A stretch of 36,969 nt of DNA, from positions 1-36,969 of the forward strand of contig JAUHYP010000030.1 in the NCBI GenBank assembly GCA_030426265.1, in the 5' to 3' direction. The translations under genes and the position numbers were made by a program. The notes below the pieces were generated by a model. The model was not told the origin of the DNA. It saw nothing but the letters and a program-made list of their open reading frames with translations, and made no database searches. Position 1 is the first letter of the stretch. Each line of letters starts with the position of its first letter. This document shows positions 1 to 11,655 of the stretch, one piece after another. Origin of the DNA: Gammaproteobacteria bacterium. GTDB taxonomy: Bacteria > Pseudomonadota > Gammaproteobacteria > Xanthomonadales > SZUA-36.

Positions 1-1599
1 CGCACCCAGGGCACCACCGGGATGTTCGACAGCCTGCCCTATCGCAATGACGCCGCGCGGGTGTTCGGCCGGCTGATCCGGTCGCTGCCCAACCGCCGCG
101 GACTGCTGGGCGTCGCCACCTGTGACAAGGGCCACCCGGCCATGATGATGGCGCTGGCCGCCGCTCGTGAACTGCCCTCGGTGCTGGTGCCCGGTGGCGT
201 CACCCTGCCCCCTGAGCAGGGTGAGGACGCCGGCGCCGTGCAGACCCTGGGCGCGCGGTATTCACACGGACTGCTGACGCTGGAAGAAGCCGCGGACCTG
301 GGTTGCCGGGCCTGCGCGACGCCGGGCGGCGGCTGCCAGTTCCTCGGCACTGCCGCGACCTCCCAGGTGGTCGGCGAGGCGCTCGGACTCTCGGTGCCGC
401 ATTCGGCGCTCGCGCCCTCGGGCCAACCGATCTGGGCCGAAGCGGCCGTTCGTTCCGTCGCCGCGCTGCGGGCGCATGTCCGCGAAGGCCGCACGGTGGC
501 CGACATCCTGACACCCGGCGCCCTGCGCAACGCCATGGTCGTTCACGCGGCCTTCGGTGGCTCCACCAACCTGCTGCTGCACATTCCCGCCGTGGCGCAT
601 GCCGCCGGATTGCAGCGGCCCGGGGTGCAGGAATGGATCGATGTCAACCGCGCCACGCCACGCTTGGTGAGCGTGTTGCCCAACGGGCCGGTCCACCACC
701 CGACCGTGCGCGTGTTCCTGGCGGGCGGCGTTCCGGAGGTCATGCTGCACCTGGCGGCGCTGGACCTGCTGGACCTGGGCGCCCTGGCCGCGACCGGGCA
801 GCCCCTGGGCGACATGCTCGAAGACTGGCGCAGCAGCCGGCGGCGCCAGGCCCTGCGTGATGCGCTCGAGCGCACCGACGGCGTGGATCCCGACGGGGTC
901 ATCCTTTCCCCGGCCGCGGCGCGCGAGCAGGGACTGTCGGGCACCATCGCCTTCCTGCGCGGCAATCTCGCGCCGGATGGCGCCATCCTCAAGGCGACAG
1001 CGCTGGATCCGTCGCTCACGGGTTCCGGGCGCTTCGCGCACCAGGGTCCGGCGCGGGTGTTCACGAGCGAACGCGACGCCATGGCGGCCATCAAGGGACG
1101 GGACGGGGAAAGGATCGAACCGGGGGACGTCATCGTCCTGGCCGGCTGCGGCCCCTCCGGCACGGGTATGGAGGAAACCTACCAGCTCACCTCGGCGCTG
1201 AAGCACCTGCCCTGGGGACGCAAGGTGGCCCTGCTGACGGACGCGCGCTTCTCGGGCGTGTCCACGGGCGCCTGCATCGGTCACGTGGGGCCCGAGGGCC
1301 TGGCCGGCGGTCCCATCGGCCGGGTGCGCGACGGCGACGTGGTCCGGATCGATGTCGACCTGACGAGACTGGAGGGCCGGGTCGACCTGGTCCTTCCCGA
1401 GAACAGCGATGACGTGAGCGCCGGCGAACGGCTGCTGGCGGAGCGCTCCCCGCATCCCGGCCTGGCGCCGGCGGACCGCCTGCCCGCCGACACCCGCCTG
1501 TGGGCGGCCCTGCAGGCGGCCAGCGGCGGCACCTGGGGCGGCTGCGTACACGACGTCGACGCCATCCTGGAACAACTCGGCCAGGCTCCGGCGACCTGA
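1..1599 (+). CDS. YjhG/YagF-type sugar-acid (D-xylonate) dehydratase, 5' end cut by window
   Basis: IlvD/Edd-family Fe-S dehydratase, most like the YjhG/YagF branch that dehydrates D-xylonate to 2-keto-3-deoxy-xylonate in the cytoplasm. The reading frame is open from base 1 (RTQGTTG before the first ATG at 22), so that Met is internal and the start lies outside the window. About 532 residues are visible, against roughly 650 for the family. Family signatures are present: [10 protein letters not shown] near visible residue 42, [10 protein letters not shown] in the C-terminal third, and [13 protein letters not shown] near residue 410. The N-terminal cluster-ligand region cannot be checked. The gene converges on murJ with about 100 bases between them and no obvious terminator. 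Assignment to the family is firm. The exact substrate is inferred, because related members act on other aldonic acids and no sugar-catabolic neighbours are visible. Confidence 0.87.
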   Translation, partial: RTQGTTGMFDSLPYRNDAARVFGRLIRSLPNRRGLLGVATCDKGHPAMMMALAAARELPSVLVPGGVTLPPEQGEDAGAVQTLGARYSHGLLTLEEAADLGCRACATPGGGCQFLGTAATSQVVGEALGLSVPHSALAPSGQPIWAEAAVRSVAALRAHVREGRTVADILTPGALRNAMVVHAAFGGSTNLLLHIPAVAHAAGLQRPGVQEWIDVNRATPRLVSVLPNGPVHHPTVRVFLAGGVPEVMLHLAALDLLDLGALAATGQPLGDMLEDWRSSRRRQALRDALERTDGVDPDGVILSPAAAREQGLSGTIAFLRGNLAPDGAILKATALDPSLTGSGRFAHQGPARVFTSERDAMAAIKGRDGERIEPGDVIVLAGCGPSGTGMEETYQLTSALKHLPWGRKVALLTDARFSGVSTGACIGHVGPEGLAGGPIGRVRDGDVVRIDVDLTRLEGRVDLVLPENSDDVSAGERLLAERSPHPGLAPADRLPADTRLWAALQAASGGTWGGCVHDVDAILEQLGQAPAT

Positions 1600-1701
1600 A
1601 TCCACGACCCGGCCACGCCATCCAGCGCACGGCAAGGGTGGCGGCCGACGCAGGAACCTGCCTTCCAGGCACCGGGTGCGAAGCCGATGCCGGGGGTGCC
1701 C

Positions 1702-3333
1702 TCAGTGCCCCCCGCGGGCGAAATGCGCGGGCCGCAGGCCGACCAGGAACGCCGCCACGCCGTACATCGCAGCCCCGGCACCAATGTACAGACCGAGCCG
1801 CAGGGCGCGTTCGCCGGCGCGGGCTTCCGCCCAGGCGGCAAGGCCGGGATTCAGCCACAGCAGCAGCACGGTCATCACGATGCAGCCGACCGTCACCGCC
1901 AGGCCCACCCGCCACCAACCCGGTACCGGCGTGTAGGTCCCGCTGCGGCGTAGTCCCCGGTAGAGCAGTGCGGCGTTGAGCCAGGCGGAAGCCGCGCTGG
2001 CGGCGGCCAGCCCGGCGTGAGGACCGGCGAAGCCCAGCCACAGCAGACCGCCCACGAAGAGCAGGTTCATGACCACGTTCGAGCCCATGGCGACGAGGCT
2101 GTATCGCACGGGCGTGGCAGTGTCCTGGCGGGCGTAGTAACCCGGCGCCAGCACCTTCACGGCGATGAAGGCGGGCAGGCCGAAGGAATAGGCCACCAGG
2201 GACAGGCCGGCCATGCGCACGTCCTCCGCCTCGAAGCGCCCATACTGGAACAGGGTGGCGATGATGGGCTCGGCCAGCGCCGCCAGCCCCGCCGCGGCCG
2301 GCAGCGTAATCACCAGCGCCAGGCGCAGCGCCCAGTCCAGGGTGTCGGAAAAGGCCTCGGCCGAACGCTCCGCGTGCTTGCGAGACAGGTTGGGCAGGAT
2401 CACCGTCGCCAGGGCCACGCCGAACACCCCCAGCGGGAACTCCAGCAGGCGGTCGGAGTAGTACAGCCAGGACACGCTGCCCGTCACCAGGAAGGTGGCG
2501 ATCACGCTGTCGAACAGCAGGTTGACCTGCGCCGCCGAGGAGCCGATCAGGGTCGGCACCATCAGCCGGAGCACCCGTCGCACCCCCTCGTGCCGCCAGC
2601 CCCAGCGGGGTCGGGGAACCAGCCCCAGGCGCGCCAGCGCCGGCCACTGGAACAGCAACTGGATCACACCGGCCGCCAGCACACCCCAGGCCAGGGCCAT
2701 GACGGGCACCTCCAGTCGCTGGGACAGCCCCAGGGCCGCGGCGATCAGGGCGAGGTTGAGCAGCACCGGGGTCAGCGCCGGCACCAGGAAGCGCTCGAAG
2801 GTGTTGAGGATGCCCGCGGCCAGCGCCGTCAGCGAAATCAGCAGGATGTACGGAAAGGTGATGCGCAGCATGTCCGTCGCCAGGCCGAACTCCGGGCGCC
2901 CCTCGAGGGCCCATCCCGGCGCGAACACGGCGAGGACGGCGGGCGCCGCCAACACGCCGACGGCGGTGATCACCAGCAGCACGGCCAGCAGCGTGCCGGC
3001 CACGTGGTCGATGAACTGCTTCAGTGCGCGCCGGTCGCCCGCGGCGGCCAGTTCCGACAGCACCGGCACGAAGGCGAGCGAAAAGGAGCCTTCCGCGAAG
3101 AGGCGCCGCATGAAGTTCGGAATCTTGAAGGCCAGGAAGAAGGCGTCCGTGTCGCCGCTGGCCCCGAACAGCCGTGCAAGCACCATGTCGCGCAGGAAGC
3201 CGAGCACGCGTGAGACGATGGTGGCGGCGCCCACCGTGGCCGTGGAACGGAGCAGTTTCAAGCGGTTTGGACCATGCGTGCGGGTTCCTTTTCGTGCATC
3301 GTTGTGCTTTTGGGCCACGGCAAAGTTTTTCAC
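1702..3333 (-). CDS. murJ: Lipid II flippase MurJ (MviN family)
   Basis: Integral inner-membrane protein of the MOP superfamily that moves lipid II across the membrane for peptidoglycan synthesis. The 543 residues form a long series of hydrophobic segments. The N-terminal motif VSRVLGFLRDMVLARLFGA and the early FAEGSFSLAFVPVL block are typical of MurJ, and the length fits the family's usual 510-530 plus a short extension. The start used is a GTG. It gives about 24 residues before the usual MurJ N-terminus (LKLLRSTATVG), so a downstream TTG at 3261 or GTG at 3318 could be the real start. None of these has a convincing ribosome-binding site. It is divergent from rpsT, an arrangement common in gammaproteobacteria. 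Confidence 0.95.
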   Translation of the reverse strand: MKNFAVAQKHNDARKGTRTHGPNRLKLLRSTATVGAATIVSRVLGFLRDMVLARLFGASGDTDAFFLAFKIPNFMRRLFAEGSFSLAFVPVLSELAAAGDRRALKQFIDHVAGTLLAVLLVITAVGVLAAPAVLAVFAPGWALEGRPEFGLATDMLRITFPYILLISLTALAAGILNTFERFLVPALTPVLLNLALIAAALGLSQRLEVPVMALAWGVLAAGVIQLLFQWPALARLGLVPRPRWGWRHEGVRRVLRLMVPTLIGSSAAQVNLLFDSVIATFLVTGSVSWLYYSDRLLEFPLGVFGVALATVILPNLSRKHAERSAEAFSDTLDWALRLALVITLPAAAGLAALAEPIIATLFQYGRFEAEDVRMAGLSLVAYSFGLPAFIAVKVLAPGYYARQDTATPVRYSLVAMGSNVVMNLLFVGGLLWLGFAGPHAGLAAASAASAWLNAALLYRGLRRSGTYTPVPGWWRVGLAVTVGCIVMTVLLLWLNPGLAAWAEARAGERALRLGLYIGAGAAMYGVAAFLVGLRPAHFARGGH

Positions 3334-3342
3334 CCAAAAACA

Positions 3343-3371
3343 TTGACCTGTGCGGGTGAAATGGGGATAAT
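3343..3371 (+). promoter_or_regulatory. Sigma-70 promoter of rpsT
   Basis: TTGACC at 3343-3348 and GATAAT at 3366-3371 are separated by exactly 17 bases, each box differing from consensus at one position. Transcription would start near 3378, leaving a leader of about 33 bases before the GTG of rpsT. A strong promoter fits a ribosomal protein gene. Confidence 0.85.
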
Positions 3372-3410
3372 GCGCGGCTTGATTTTCGACCCTGAATTCT
3401 GGAGAAATCC

Positions 3411-3671
3411 GTGGCTAACAGTGTACAAGCACGCAAACGTGCCCGTCAGGCAGAGAAGCACCGGCTGCGCAACGCCAGCCAGCGCTCCGCCATGCGCACG
3501 GCCATCAAGAAAGTGAACGCCGCCATTGCGACCGGCGACAAGTCCGCCGCGGAAGCCGCCTTCCTGGCCGCTGTGCCCGCGATCGACAAGTCCGTTGGCA
3601 AAGGCCTGATTCACGGCAACAAGGCCGCACGCCACAAGTCGCGCCTGAACGCCAAGATCCGCGCGCTCTGA
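3411..3671 (+). CDS. rpsT: 30S ribosomal protein S20
   Basis: Small basic protein of 86 residues that binds 16S rRNA early in 30S assembly. The start [18 protein letters not shown] and the block [18 protein letters not shown] near the end are characteristic of S20, and the length is normal. The start is GTG at 3411 with GGAG at 3401-3404 as ribosome-binding site. A weak initiation codon is typical of rpsT, which in E. coli is autoregulated at translation. The gene is monocistronic, with its own promoter upstream and a hairpin terminator directly downstream. Confidence 0.98.
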   Translation: MANSVQARKRARQAEKHRLRNASQRSAMRTAIKKVNAAIATGDKSAAEAAFLAAVPAIDKSVGKGLIHGNKAARHKSRLNAKIRAL

Positions 3672-3697
3672 TCAAGTTTCAAGAACAAGAATAAGGA

Positions 3698-3723
3698 GAA
3701 GCCCCGCCTCGAGCGGGGCTTTT
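3698..3723 (+). terminator. Rho-independent terminator of rpsT
   Basis: An eight-base-pair stem (AGCCCCGC at 3698-3705, GCGGGGCT at 3711-3718) with a five-base loop is followed by a run of T. It ends rpsT transcription and lies just before the convergent stop of obgE. In the minus direction the T run is poor, so it is probably one-directional. Confidence 0.92.
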
Positions 3724-3757
3724 TCATGGCGTTCCGGTGGCAGTCGCCTGCAGACGC

Positions 3758-4861
3758 TCAGGCCGGGGGCTCATCCTTCAGTGGATCGTAGGGTTCCTCG
3801 GGGAGGGCTTCGCCGAAACGCTCCTCGATCAGCTCGTCCTCCTGCCGCGCGGTTTCACGCGCCTCCAGCGCCCGGTTGATCCGCTGCACCAGCTCGTCGG
3901 TTCCCTGGTGGGCCACCGCGGAGACCAGGGCCCACTCCCCTTCCCATGCCAGTTCGCCGAGCACCTCGTTCACCCGGGATTCCGCGTCCTCCGCGGACAA
4001 CTGGTCCGCCTTGGTGAACACCAGCCAGCGCGGCTTGTCGGCCAGGGCGTTGTCGTACTTGAGCAGTTCCTGTTCGAGCTCGCGGACCGATTCGGCCGGA
4101 TCCTTGCCGTCGATCGGCGCCAGGTCGACCAGGTGCAGCAGCAAGCCCGTACGCGCCAGGTGCTTGAGGAACTGGATGCCCAGGCCGGCCCCTTCGGCCG
4201 CTCCCTCGATGATGCCCGGGATGTCGGCGACGACGAAGCTGCGCTCGGTGTCGATGCGCACAACGCCCAGGTTGGGATGCAGCGTGGTGAAGGGATAGTC
4301 GGCGACCTTCGGGCGGGCGGCGGAAACGGCGCTGATGAAGGTGGACTTGCCCGCATTGGGGAAACCCAGCAGGCCCACGTCGGCCAGGACCTTGAGTTCC
4401 AGGTGCAACTGGCGCTGTTGCCCGGCCTCGCCCGGGATGGTCTTGCGCGGCGCGCGGTTGGTGGAGCTCTTGAAGTGGACGTTGCCGAGGCCGCCCTTGC
4501 CGCCCTGGGCCACGACCATGCGCTGGCCGTGAGTGGTGACCTCGCCCAGCGCCTCGCCGGCCTCCTCGTCGGTGACAATGGTGCCCAGGGGTACACGCAC
4601 CACGACGTCCTCGCCCCCCTTGCCGGCCATCTGCTTGCCACGCCCCGGCTCGCCGTTCTGCGCCTTGAACAGGCGCTGGTGGCGGAAATCCACCAGGGTA
4701 TTGAGGCCCGAGTCGCCTTCCAGGATCACGCTGCCGCCGCGCCCGCCGTCGCCGCCATCGGGGCCGCCGAAAGGCACGTACTTCTCCCGGCGCATGGACG
4801 GTGAGCCGTCCCCGCCCTTGCCGGCCTGGACACGTATGGAAGCTTCGTCGACAAATTTCAT
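3758..4861 (-). CDS. obgE: Obg family ribosome-assembly GTPase
   Basis: Essential GTPase acting in late 50S assembly and stress signalling, cytoplasmic and ribosome-associated. The 367 residues contain the Gly-rich Obg fold (about 1-158, with GKGGDG and [12 protein letters not shown]), then the G domain with Walker A GFPNAGKS at 166-173, DIPG at 213-216 and TKAD at 283-286. The acidic C-terminal tail ([19 protein letters not shown]) is typical of proteobacterial ObgE. It is the third gene of rplU-rpmA-obgE. A strong hairpin between rpmA and obgE suggests that obgE is expressed at a reduced level by readthrough or from its own promoter, which I could not locate. Confidence 0.97.
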   Translation of the reverse strand: MKFVDEASIRVQAGKGGDGSPSMRREKYVPFGGPDGGDGGRGGSVILEGDSGLNTLVDFRHQRLFKAQNGEPGRGKQMAGKGGEDVVVRVPLGTIVTDEEAGEALGEVTTHGQRMVVAQGGKGGLGNVHFKSSTNRAPRKTIPGEAGQQRQLHLELKVLADVGLLGFPNAGKSTFISAVSAARPKVADYPFTTLHPNLGVVRIDTERSFVVADIPGIIEGAAEGAGLGIQFLKHLARTGLLLHLVDLAPIDGKDPAESVRELEQELLKYDNALADKPRWLVFTKADQLSAEDAESRVNEVLGELAWEGEWALVSAVAHQGTDELVQRINRALEARETARQEDELIEERFGEALPEEPYDPLKDEPPA

Positions 4862-4882
4862 GGTCAGAACGCCTGAACAGAC

Positions 4883-4912
4883 AAAAAACCCCGCGGCTGC
4901 GGGGTTTTTTTC
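4883..4912 (-). terminator. Hairpin terminator between rpmA and obgE
   Basis: A stem of AACCCCGC pairing with GCGGGGTT around a four-base loop is flanked on each side by runs that read as T in the respective direction. On the minus strand it directly follows rpmA and would attenuate transcription into obgE. Confidence 0.88.
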
Positions 4913-4930
4913 GGGGCATCGAAGGACCGA

Positions 4931-5188
4931 TTACTCGGTGACGATGCTCACGTACTTGCGCTTGGGAAAACCGCGGGATTCGAATTTCACCCGGCCATCT
5001 TCCAGCGCGAACAGCGTGTGGTCACGGCCCACGCCGACGTTGTCGCCGGCCTTGAAGCGCGTGCCCCGCTGGCGCACGAGGATGTTCCCGGCCAGCACGA
5101 CTTCACCGCCGTACTTTTTCACACCCAGGAACTTCGGGTTCGAATCGCGGCCGTTGCGTGTACTGCCGCCTGCTTTCTTGTGTGCCAT
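4931..5188 (-). CDS. rpmA: 50S ribosomal protein L27
   Basis: L27 lies at the peptidyl-transferase centre, where its N-terminal tail contacts the tRNAs. The 85 residues begin [17 protein letters not shown], the classic unprocessed proteobacterial N-terminus (no Firmicute-type prepeptide), and contain GVKKYGGE and NILVRQRGT. It lies 15 bases downstream of rplU in the same operon, and the hairpin at 4883-4912 follows it. Confidence 0.98.
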   Translation of the reverse strand: MAHKKAGGSTRNGRDSNPKFLGVKKYGGEVVLAGNILVRQRGTRFKAGDNVGVGRDHTLFALEDGRVKFESRGFPKRKYVSIVTE

Positions 5189-5203
5189 GGTTCAGCTCTC
5201 CGT

Positions 5204-5635
5204 TCAATCGTCGGACTTGGCCGCTTCGTCGGCCACGTCGGCTTTGGCTTCTGCAACCGCTTCCGCCTTGGGAGCCGCCTTCTTCGTGGCAGCCTTTTTC
5301 TTGGCCGGCGCTTTCTTGCCGCCCGCACCCTCGATGCCGGTGATTTCCAGCAGCGTGTAGTACTGGCGATGGCCCTGGCGCTTCATGTGGTGCTTGCGGC
5401 GCTTGAACTTGATGATCTTGACCTTGTCGCCGCGGCCGTGTTCGACCACGGTGGCCAGCACCTTGCCGCCGTCCACCAGGGGCGTTCCGATGGTGACGCT
5501 CTCGCCTTCACCCACCATCAGCACCTGGTCCAGTTCCACGGTGGAACCCTTTTCCGCCTCGATTTTTTCGACCTTCAACTGGTCGCCGGTGGAGGCGCGG
5601 TACTGCTTGCCACCGGTTGAGAATACTGCGTACAT
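5204..5635 (-). CDS. rplU: 50S ribosomal protein L21 with Ala/Lys-rich C-terminal tail
   Basis: L21 binds 23S rRNA. The true start is taken as ATG at 5635 ([13 protein letters not shown]), preceded by GGAG. A longer in-frame ORF from 5677 would add 14 residues not seen in L21. The core of about 103 residues is canonical, with [18 protein letters not shown] and GHRQYYT. It is followed by a tail of about 40 residues that is first Lys/Ala-rich ([18 protein letters not shown]) and then acidic. Such histone-H1-like extensions occur in some proteobacterial L21 proteins but are absent in E. coli. First gene of rplU-rpmA-obgE. Confidence 0.97.
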   Translation of the reverse strand: MYAVFSTGGKQYRASTGDQLKVEKIEAEKGSTVELDQVLMVGEGESVTIGTPLVDGGKVLATVVEHGRGDKVKIIKFKRRKHHMKRQGHRQYYTLLEITGIEGAGGKKAPAKKKAATKKAAPKAEAVAEAKADVADEAAKSDD

Positions 5636-5788
5636 TGTTCCCGCTCCGATTAGGTCCCCGGGCGCCTCGCCACGCACGACGCAAGTCGTTGACGGGAAAG
5701 GTCTTGTTCGAGCCCGGAAGCTGGGTCGTTACCGAAGCCTCCCCGATTCGGCATCCGCCGCCGGAGATGGCCCTGCAAAAGAGCGGGG

Positions 5789-5817
5789 ATACTAGCGTTT
5801 TTACCCTTCGCGGTCAA
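5789..5817 (-). promoter_or_regulatory. Sigma-70 promoter of rplU-rpmA-obgE
   Basis: On the minus strand, TTGACC (5812-5817) and TAGTAT (5789-5794) are separated by 17 bases. The predicted leader is about 145 bases to the rplU ATG at 5635. I saw no clear regulatory structure in the leader. The promoter is back to back with that of uvrA, and the two account for the 307-base gap 5636-5942. Confidence 0.72.
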
Positions 5818-5875
5818 GGTTTTGCGGCGCCTCACGCCGGGCGCCCCGGGGCCGTCCGGCAGACCGGCTTCGACT

Positions 5876-5905
5876 TTGCCCCGTTCACGCGACGGGGAGT
5901 ATAGT
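5876..5905 (+). promoter_or_regulatory. Probable sigma-70 promoter of uvrA
   Basis: TTGCCC (5876-5881) and TATAGT (5900-5905) are spaced by 18 bases, putting transcription start near 5912 and the uvrA ATG about 31 bases downstream. No LexA box of the CTG-N10-CAG type is visible around it, unlike E. coli uvrA. Confidence 0.62.
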
Positions 5906-5942
5906 AGACCGTTTCACCTGCGCCGATTTGCCGCCACCTTCG

Positions 5943-8798
<2,856 letters not shown>

Positions 8799-8806
8799 GC
8801 CCGGAC

Positions 8807-9211
8807 ATGACCCGCGAATTCGTCATCGACATCCCGGTGCGCTGGGGCGACCTGGACGCCTTCAACCACGTCAACAACACGGTGTTCCTGCGCTTCATCG
8901 AGGAAGCGCGCATCCACCTGTTCGAAGGGCTGGGCGATGCCTGGCTGGCCCTGGACAGCGGGCCGGTGGTCGTGAACGTCAACTGCAATTTCCGGAGGGA
9001 GATCCACTACCCCGCGACCGTGCGCGTCACCACCACCGCCCATCGAGCGAGCGAGAAGCGCATGATCATGGCGCACCGCCTCGACGATGCCGGCGACCCC
9101 GGCCGCAACTACGCCGACGCCGAGGTCACCGTGCTGTGGGTGGACAAGGCGGCCGGGCGAAGCATTCCCCTGCCCCCAGCCGTCGTCGCCGCGATCGACG
9201 GCAGCGGCTGA
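8807..9211 (+). CDS. Acyl-CoA thioesterase, 4HBT hot-dog fold
   Basis: A 134-residue hot-dog protein of the 4-hydroxybenzoyl-CoA thioesterase/YbgC/FadM type, which hydrolyses acyl-CoA thioesters. The early motif VRWGDLDAFNHVNN carries the usual active-site Asp and the HVNN turn, followed by FLRFIEEAR. It begins eight bases after the uvrA stop, so it may be co-transcribed with uvrA. Eighty bases separate it from a crotonase-fold gene, suggesting a shared role in acyl-CoA metabolism. The acyl specificity cannot be told from sequence. Confidence 0.88.
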   Translation: MTREFVIDIPVRWGDLDAFNHVNNTVFLRFIEEARIHLFEGLGDAWLALDSGPVVVNVNCNFRREIHYPATVRVTTTAHRASEKRMIMAHRLDDAGDPGRNYADAEVTVLWVDKAAGRSIPLPPAVVAAIDGSG

Positions 9212-9290
9212 CCCACCGGCGCCGGGCGCGACTCGGATCAACGCGGACCGCGATACGGCGGTCCGCCATGGCACATCGAAGGAGACCAGC

Positions 9291-10049
9291 ATGCTCAAGA
9301 TCACGGACCACGGCCCGGTACGGGAAATCCAGCTCGACCGCCCGCCCGTCAACGCCCTGGACCCCGGCCTCGTCATCGGCCTGACGGACGCGCTCAAGGC
9401 CGCCGCGGCCGAGGCCGCCGCCGTCGTGCTCAGCGGCCGCGACGGCATGTTCTCCGCCGGCCTGGACGTCCCAGCCCTGCTCCCCCTGGACGAATCCGCC
9501 ATGAGCGACTTCTGGGGCGCCTTCTCCGGCCTGCTGGAAACAGTGGCGCGCATGCCCATTCCCACCGTCGCGGCGATCACCGGCCACTCGCCGGCCGGCG
9601 GCGCGGTGGTCGCCCTGTTCTGCGACACCCGGATCATGGCGGATGGCAACTACCGGATCGGGCTGAACGAGACCCAGGTCGGATTGATGCTGCCGCCCTT
9701 CGTCCACCAGGCGCTGGTCCGGCTGGTGGGCCCGCACCGGGCGGAACGCCTGATCGTATCCGGCGCCCTGGTCAATCCCGAGCAGGCCCGGTCTCTGGGG
9801 CTGGTGGACGACGTGGTCGAGGATCCGGCCGCGGCCGTCCAGACGGCCCTGGCGTGGTGCCAGGCCCATCTCGCCCTGCCCCCGCGCGCCATGTCGACCA
9901 ACCGGCGCAGCATGCGCGCCAGCCTCACGCGCCTGTTCGACGAACACGACGCGGACGCGCATGCCAAGTTCATCGACGTGTGGTTCAGCGAGGAAACCCA
10001 GGCGACCCTGCGCGGCCTGGTGGCTTCCCTGAAAGCGAAGAAGGGCTGA
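9291..10049 (+). CDS. Crotonase-fold protein, probably an enoyl-CoA isomerase
   Basis: A 252-residue protein of the enoyl-CoA hydratase/isomerase family. The start is ATG at 9291 with AAGGAG at 9279-9284. The CoA-binding and oxyanion-hole segments are present (FSAGLDVPALL; GHSPAGGAVVALFCD). Compared with the canonical hydratase at 14571, the first catalytic Glu position (GGGCELAL) is Val here, while the second (NETQVG, equivalent to PEVKLG) is kept. One-glutamate members of this family are typically delta3,delta2-enoyl-CoA isomerases rather than hydratases, which is the favoured assignment. It follows the thioesterase and converges on the sulfurtransferase gene with nine bases between them. 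Confidence 0.82.
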   Translation: MLKITDHGPVREIQLDRPPVNALDPGLVIGLTDALKAAAAEAAAVVLSGRDGMFSAGLDVPALLPLDESAMSDFWGAFSGLLETVARMPIPTVAAITGHSPAGGAVVALFCDTRIMADGNYRIGLNETQVGLMLPPFVHQALVRLVGPHRAERLIVSGALVNPEQARSLGLVDDVVEDPAAAVQTALAWCQAHLALPPRAMSTNRRSMRASLTRLFDEHDADAHAKFIDVWFSEETQATLRGLVASLKAKKG

Positions 10050-10058
10050 GCGAAGGGC

Positions 10059-10910
10059 TCAGTCCCCCGTGGCCACCGGCCGCGCGGGATCGCGAATCCA
10101 CTCGCTCCAGGACCCCACGTACAGACGGCTGCCGGCCAGGCCGGCCTGCTCCATGGCGAACAGGTTGTGGCAGGCGGTGACGCCGGAACCGCACATGTGC
10201 ACGGCGGCATCGGGCCCATAAGGGCCGAGATCGGCCGTGAAGGCGTCATGCAGGGCCTCGGTCGCGAGGAATCGTCCCTCGCTGTCGAGATTGCCGCCGT
10301 AGGGGTGGTTGCCCGCGCCCGGGATGTGTCCCGCCACCGGGTCGATGGTTTCCGTGCGCCCGGCGAAGCGTTCCGCGTCCCGGGCATCCAGCAGGCGAAC
10401 ATCGCCCCGTTCCAGGCCCGCGGCCACCTCGGCCGCATCCAGGACCAGGGAATCGTCGGGGTTGAGTTCGGCCGGCGGCCGCAAGGTGAGCTCCTCTTCA
10501 CCCACCGCCACGGGCAGCCCGGCAGCGACCCATGCAGGCCAACCGCCATCGAGCAGGGTCACGCAATCGTGGCCGAAATAGCGCATCAGCCACCACAGCC
10601 GTGCCGCGAAGGCGCCGCCCTGGGCGTCATAGGCCACGAAGGACAGGCCCGGGCGCCAGCCCGAGCGGGCGAGAAAGTCTGAAAACGCCCCCCGGACGGG
10701 CAAGGGATGGCGGCCCGTTTCCGGGGTCACCGGTCCGGCCAGATCATGGTCCAGGTGGGCGTACGCAGCGCCGGGAATGTGTCCCGCGAGCCAGTCCGAA
10801 CGTCCCTTCCCGGGATCCAGCAGGCTGAAGCGGCAGTCGAAGACCTGGGTGTGGCCCTCCTCGAGCAAGGCGGCCAGTTCGTGAACATCGATGAGCAGTT
10901 TACGGGTCAT
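10059..10910 (-). CDS. sseA: 3-mercaptopyruvate/thiosulfate sulfurtransferase, tandem rhodanese
   Basis: A 283-residue tandem rhodanese-domain enzyme that transfers sulfane sulfur to thiol acceptors or cyanide. The inactive first domain carries HIPGAAYAHLDHD and the second HIPGAGNHPYGG. The active-site loop is CGSGVTA with Cys240. CGSGVT is the form found in 3-mercaptopyruvate sulfurtransferases (SseA), whereas thiosulfate sulfurtransferases have CRKGVT, so mercaptopyruvate is the likelier donor. No signal peptide is seen, so cytoplasmic. The nudL-like gene lies 39 bases upstream on the same strand. Confidence 0.9.
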   Translation of the reverse strand: MTRKLLIDVHELAALLEEGHTQVFDCRFSLLDPGKGRSDWLAGHIPGAAYAHLDHDLAGPVTPETGRHPLPVRGAFSDFLARSGWRPGLSFVAYDAQGGAFAARLWWLMRYFGHDCVTLLDGGWPAWVAAGLPVAVGEEELTLRPPAELNPDDSLVLDAAEVAAGLERGDVRLLDARDAERFAGRTETIDPVAGHIPGAGNHPYGGNLDSEGRFLATEALHDAFTADLGPYGPDAAVHMCGSGVTACHNLFAMEQAGLAGSRLYVGSWSEWIRDPARPVATGD

Positions 10911-10949
10911 TCGGCATCAACGATGGCTGTGGGATGAAGGTCGATCCTG

Positions 10950-11573
10950 TCAGGTGAACCCGGTCCCGGCGTCTTCGCTCGCGCGCAGGGCCAGGTTCCT
11001 GAGGATGGCGGCGGTCACGCCCCAGACGTGTTGCACCGGCCAGTCCAGATGATAGACCAGCCGCGTGACGCCGTCCCGGTGGACCCGGGTCTCCTGGTAG
11101 GCGTCGAGATCGAGCACCCGCTGCAGTGGAACGGTGAAGACTTCGGCCACCTCGTAGCCGTCGGGCACCAGCGTCACCTCGCCCTGCACCAGGCCTACGA
11201 CGGGCAGGACGCGGAAATCACTGATCGTGTCCACGCGGTCGAGAAACCCCAGGGGCTGGACCCGCGAGGGAGACAGGCCGATTTCCTCTTCCGCTTCGCG
11301 CAGGGCCGTGCGCACGCCGGACGGATCGTCCTGATCCGCCGCGCCGCCGGGGAAAGCGACCTGTCCGGCATGGCGCTGCAGCGCCCGGGAACGCAGGGTG
11401 AGGATCACCGCGGGCTCGGGCTGTTCCAGCACCGCGACCAGCACGGCGGCCGTGCGGCGGGGTCGATGGTCCTCGCGACCGGCGGGTCGCCAGCCATGGA
11501 CGCCCAGTTGGGCGACGCCGTCCTCGAGGGGAGACACGGCAGCCCGCAACCGGTGTTGCCAGGGCGCCGTCAT
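10950..11573 (-). CDS. nudL: Nudix hydrolase, NudL-type CoA pyrophosphatase
   Basis: A 207-residue Nudix enzyme expected to split coenzyme A or acyl-CoA into 3',5'-ADP and (acyl-)phosphopantetheine. The CoA-pyrophosphatase-specific segment LRSRALQRHAGQVAFPGG is followed directly by the Nudix box with the metal-binding REAEEEIGL. Length matches the family (about 190-210). It is probably co-transcribed with the sulfurtransferase downstream; a functional link is not evident. Confidence 0.9.
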   Translation of the reverse strand: MTAPWQHRLRAAVSPLEDGVAQLGVHGWRPAGREDHRPRRTAAVLVAVLEQPEPAVILTLRSRALQRHAGQVAFPGGAADQDDPSGVRTALREAEEEIGLSPSRVQPLGFLDRVDTISDFRVLPVVGLVQGEVTLVPDGYEVAEVFTVPLQRVLDLDAYQETRVHRDGVTRLVYHLDWPVQHVWGVTAAILRNLALRASEDAGTGFT

Positions 11574-11655
11574 GTTCAGGCGATGGAAGGGGTTTGAATC
11601 AGCCGGGCGGCGGACGCCGCCCGGCGAAATGCTGCGGGAAGCACGTGCGCCCCGC

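Noticed and set aside
2017-3213. 398-residue open frame on the plus strand across murJ
   Set aside because: It is Gln/Arg/His-rich, matches no family and lies wholly antisense to a clear MurJ; high GC leaves long shadow frames.
5860-5942. LexA (SOS) box ahead of uvrA
   Set aside because: No CTG-N10-CAG palindrome with the expected AT-rich centre was found in the gap.
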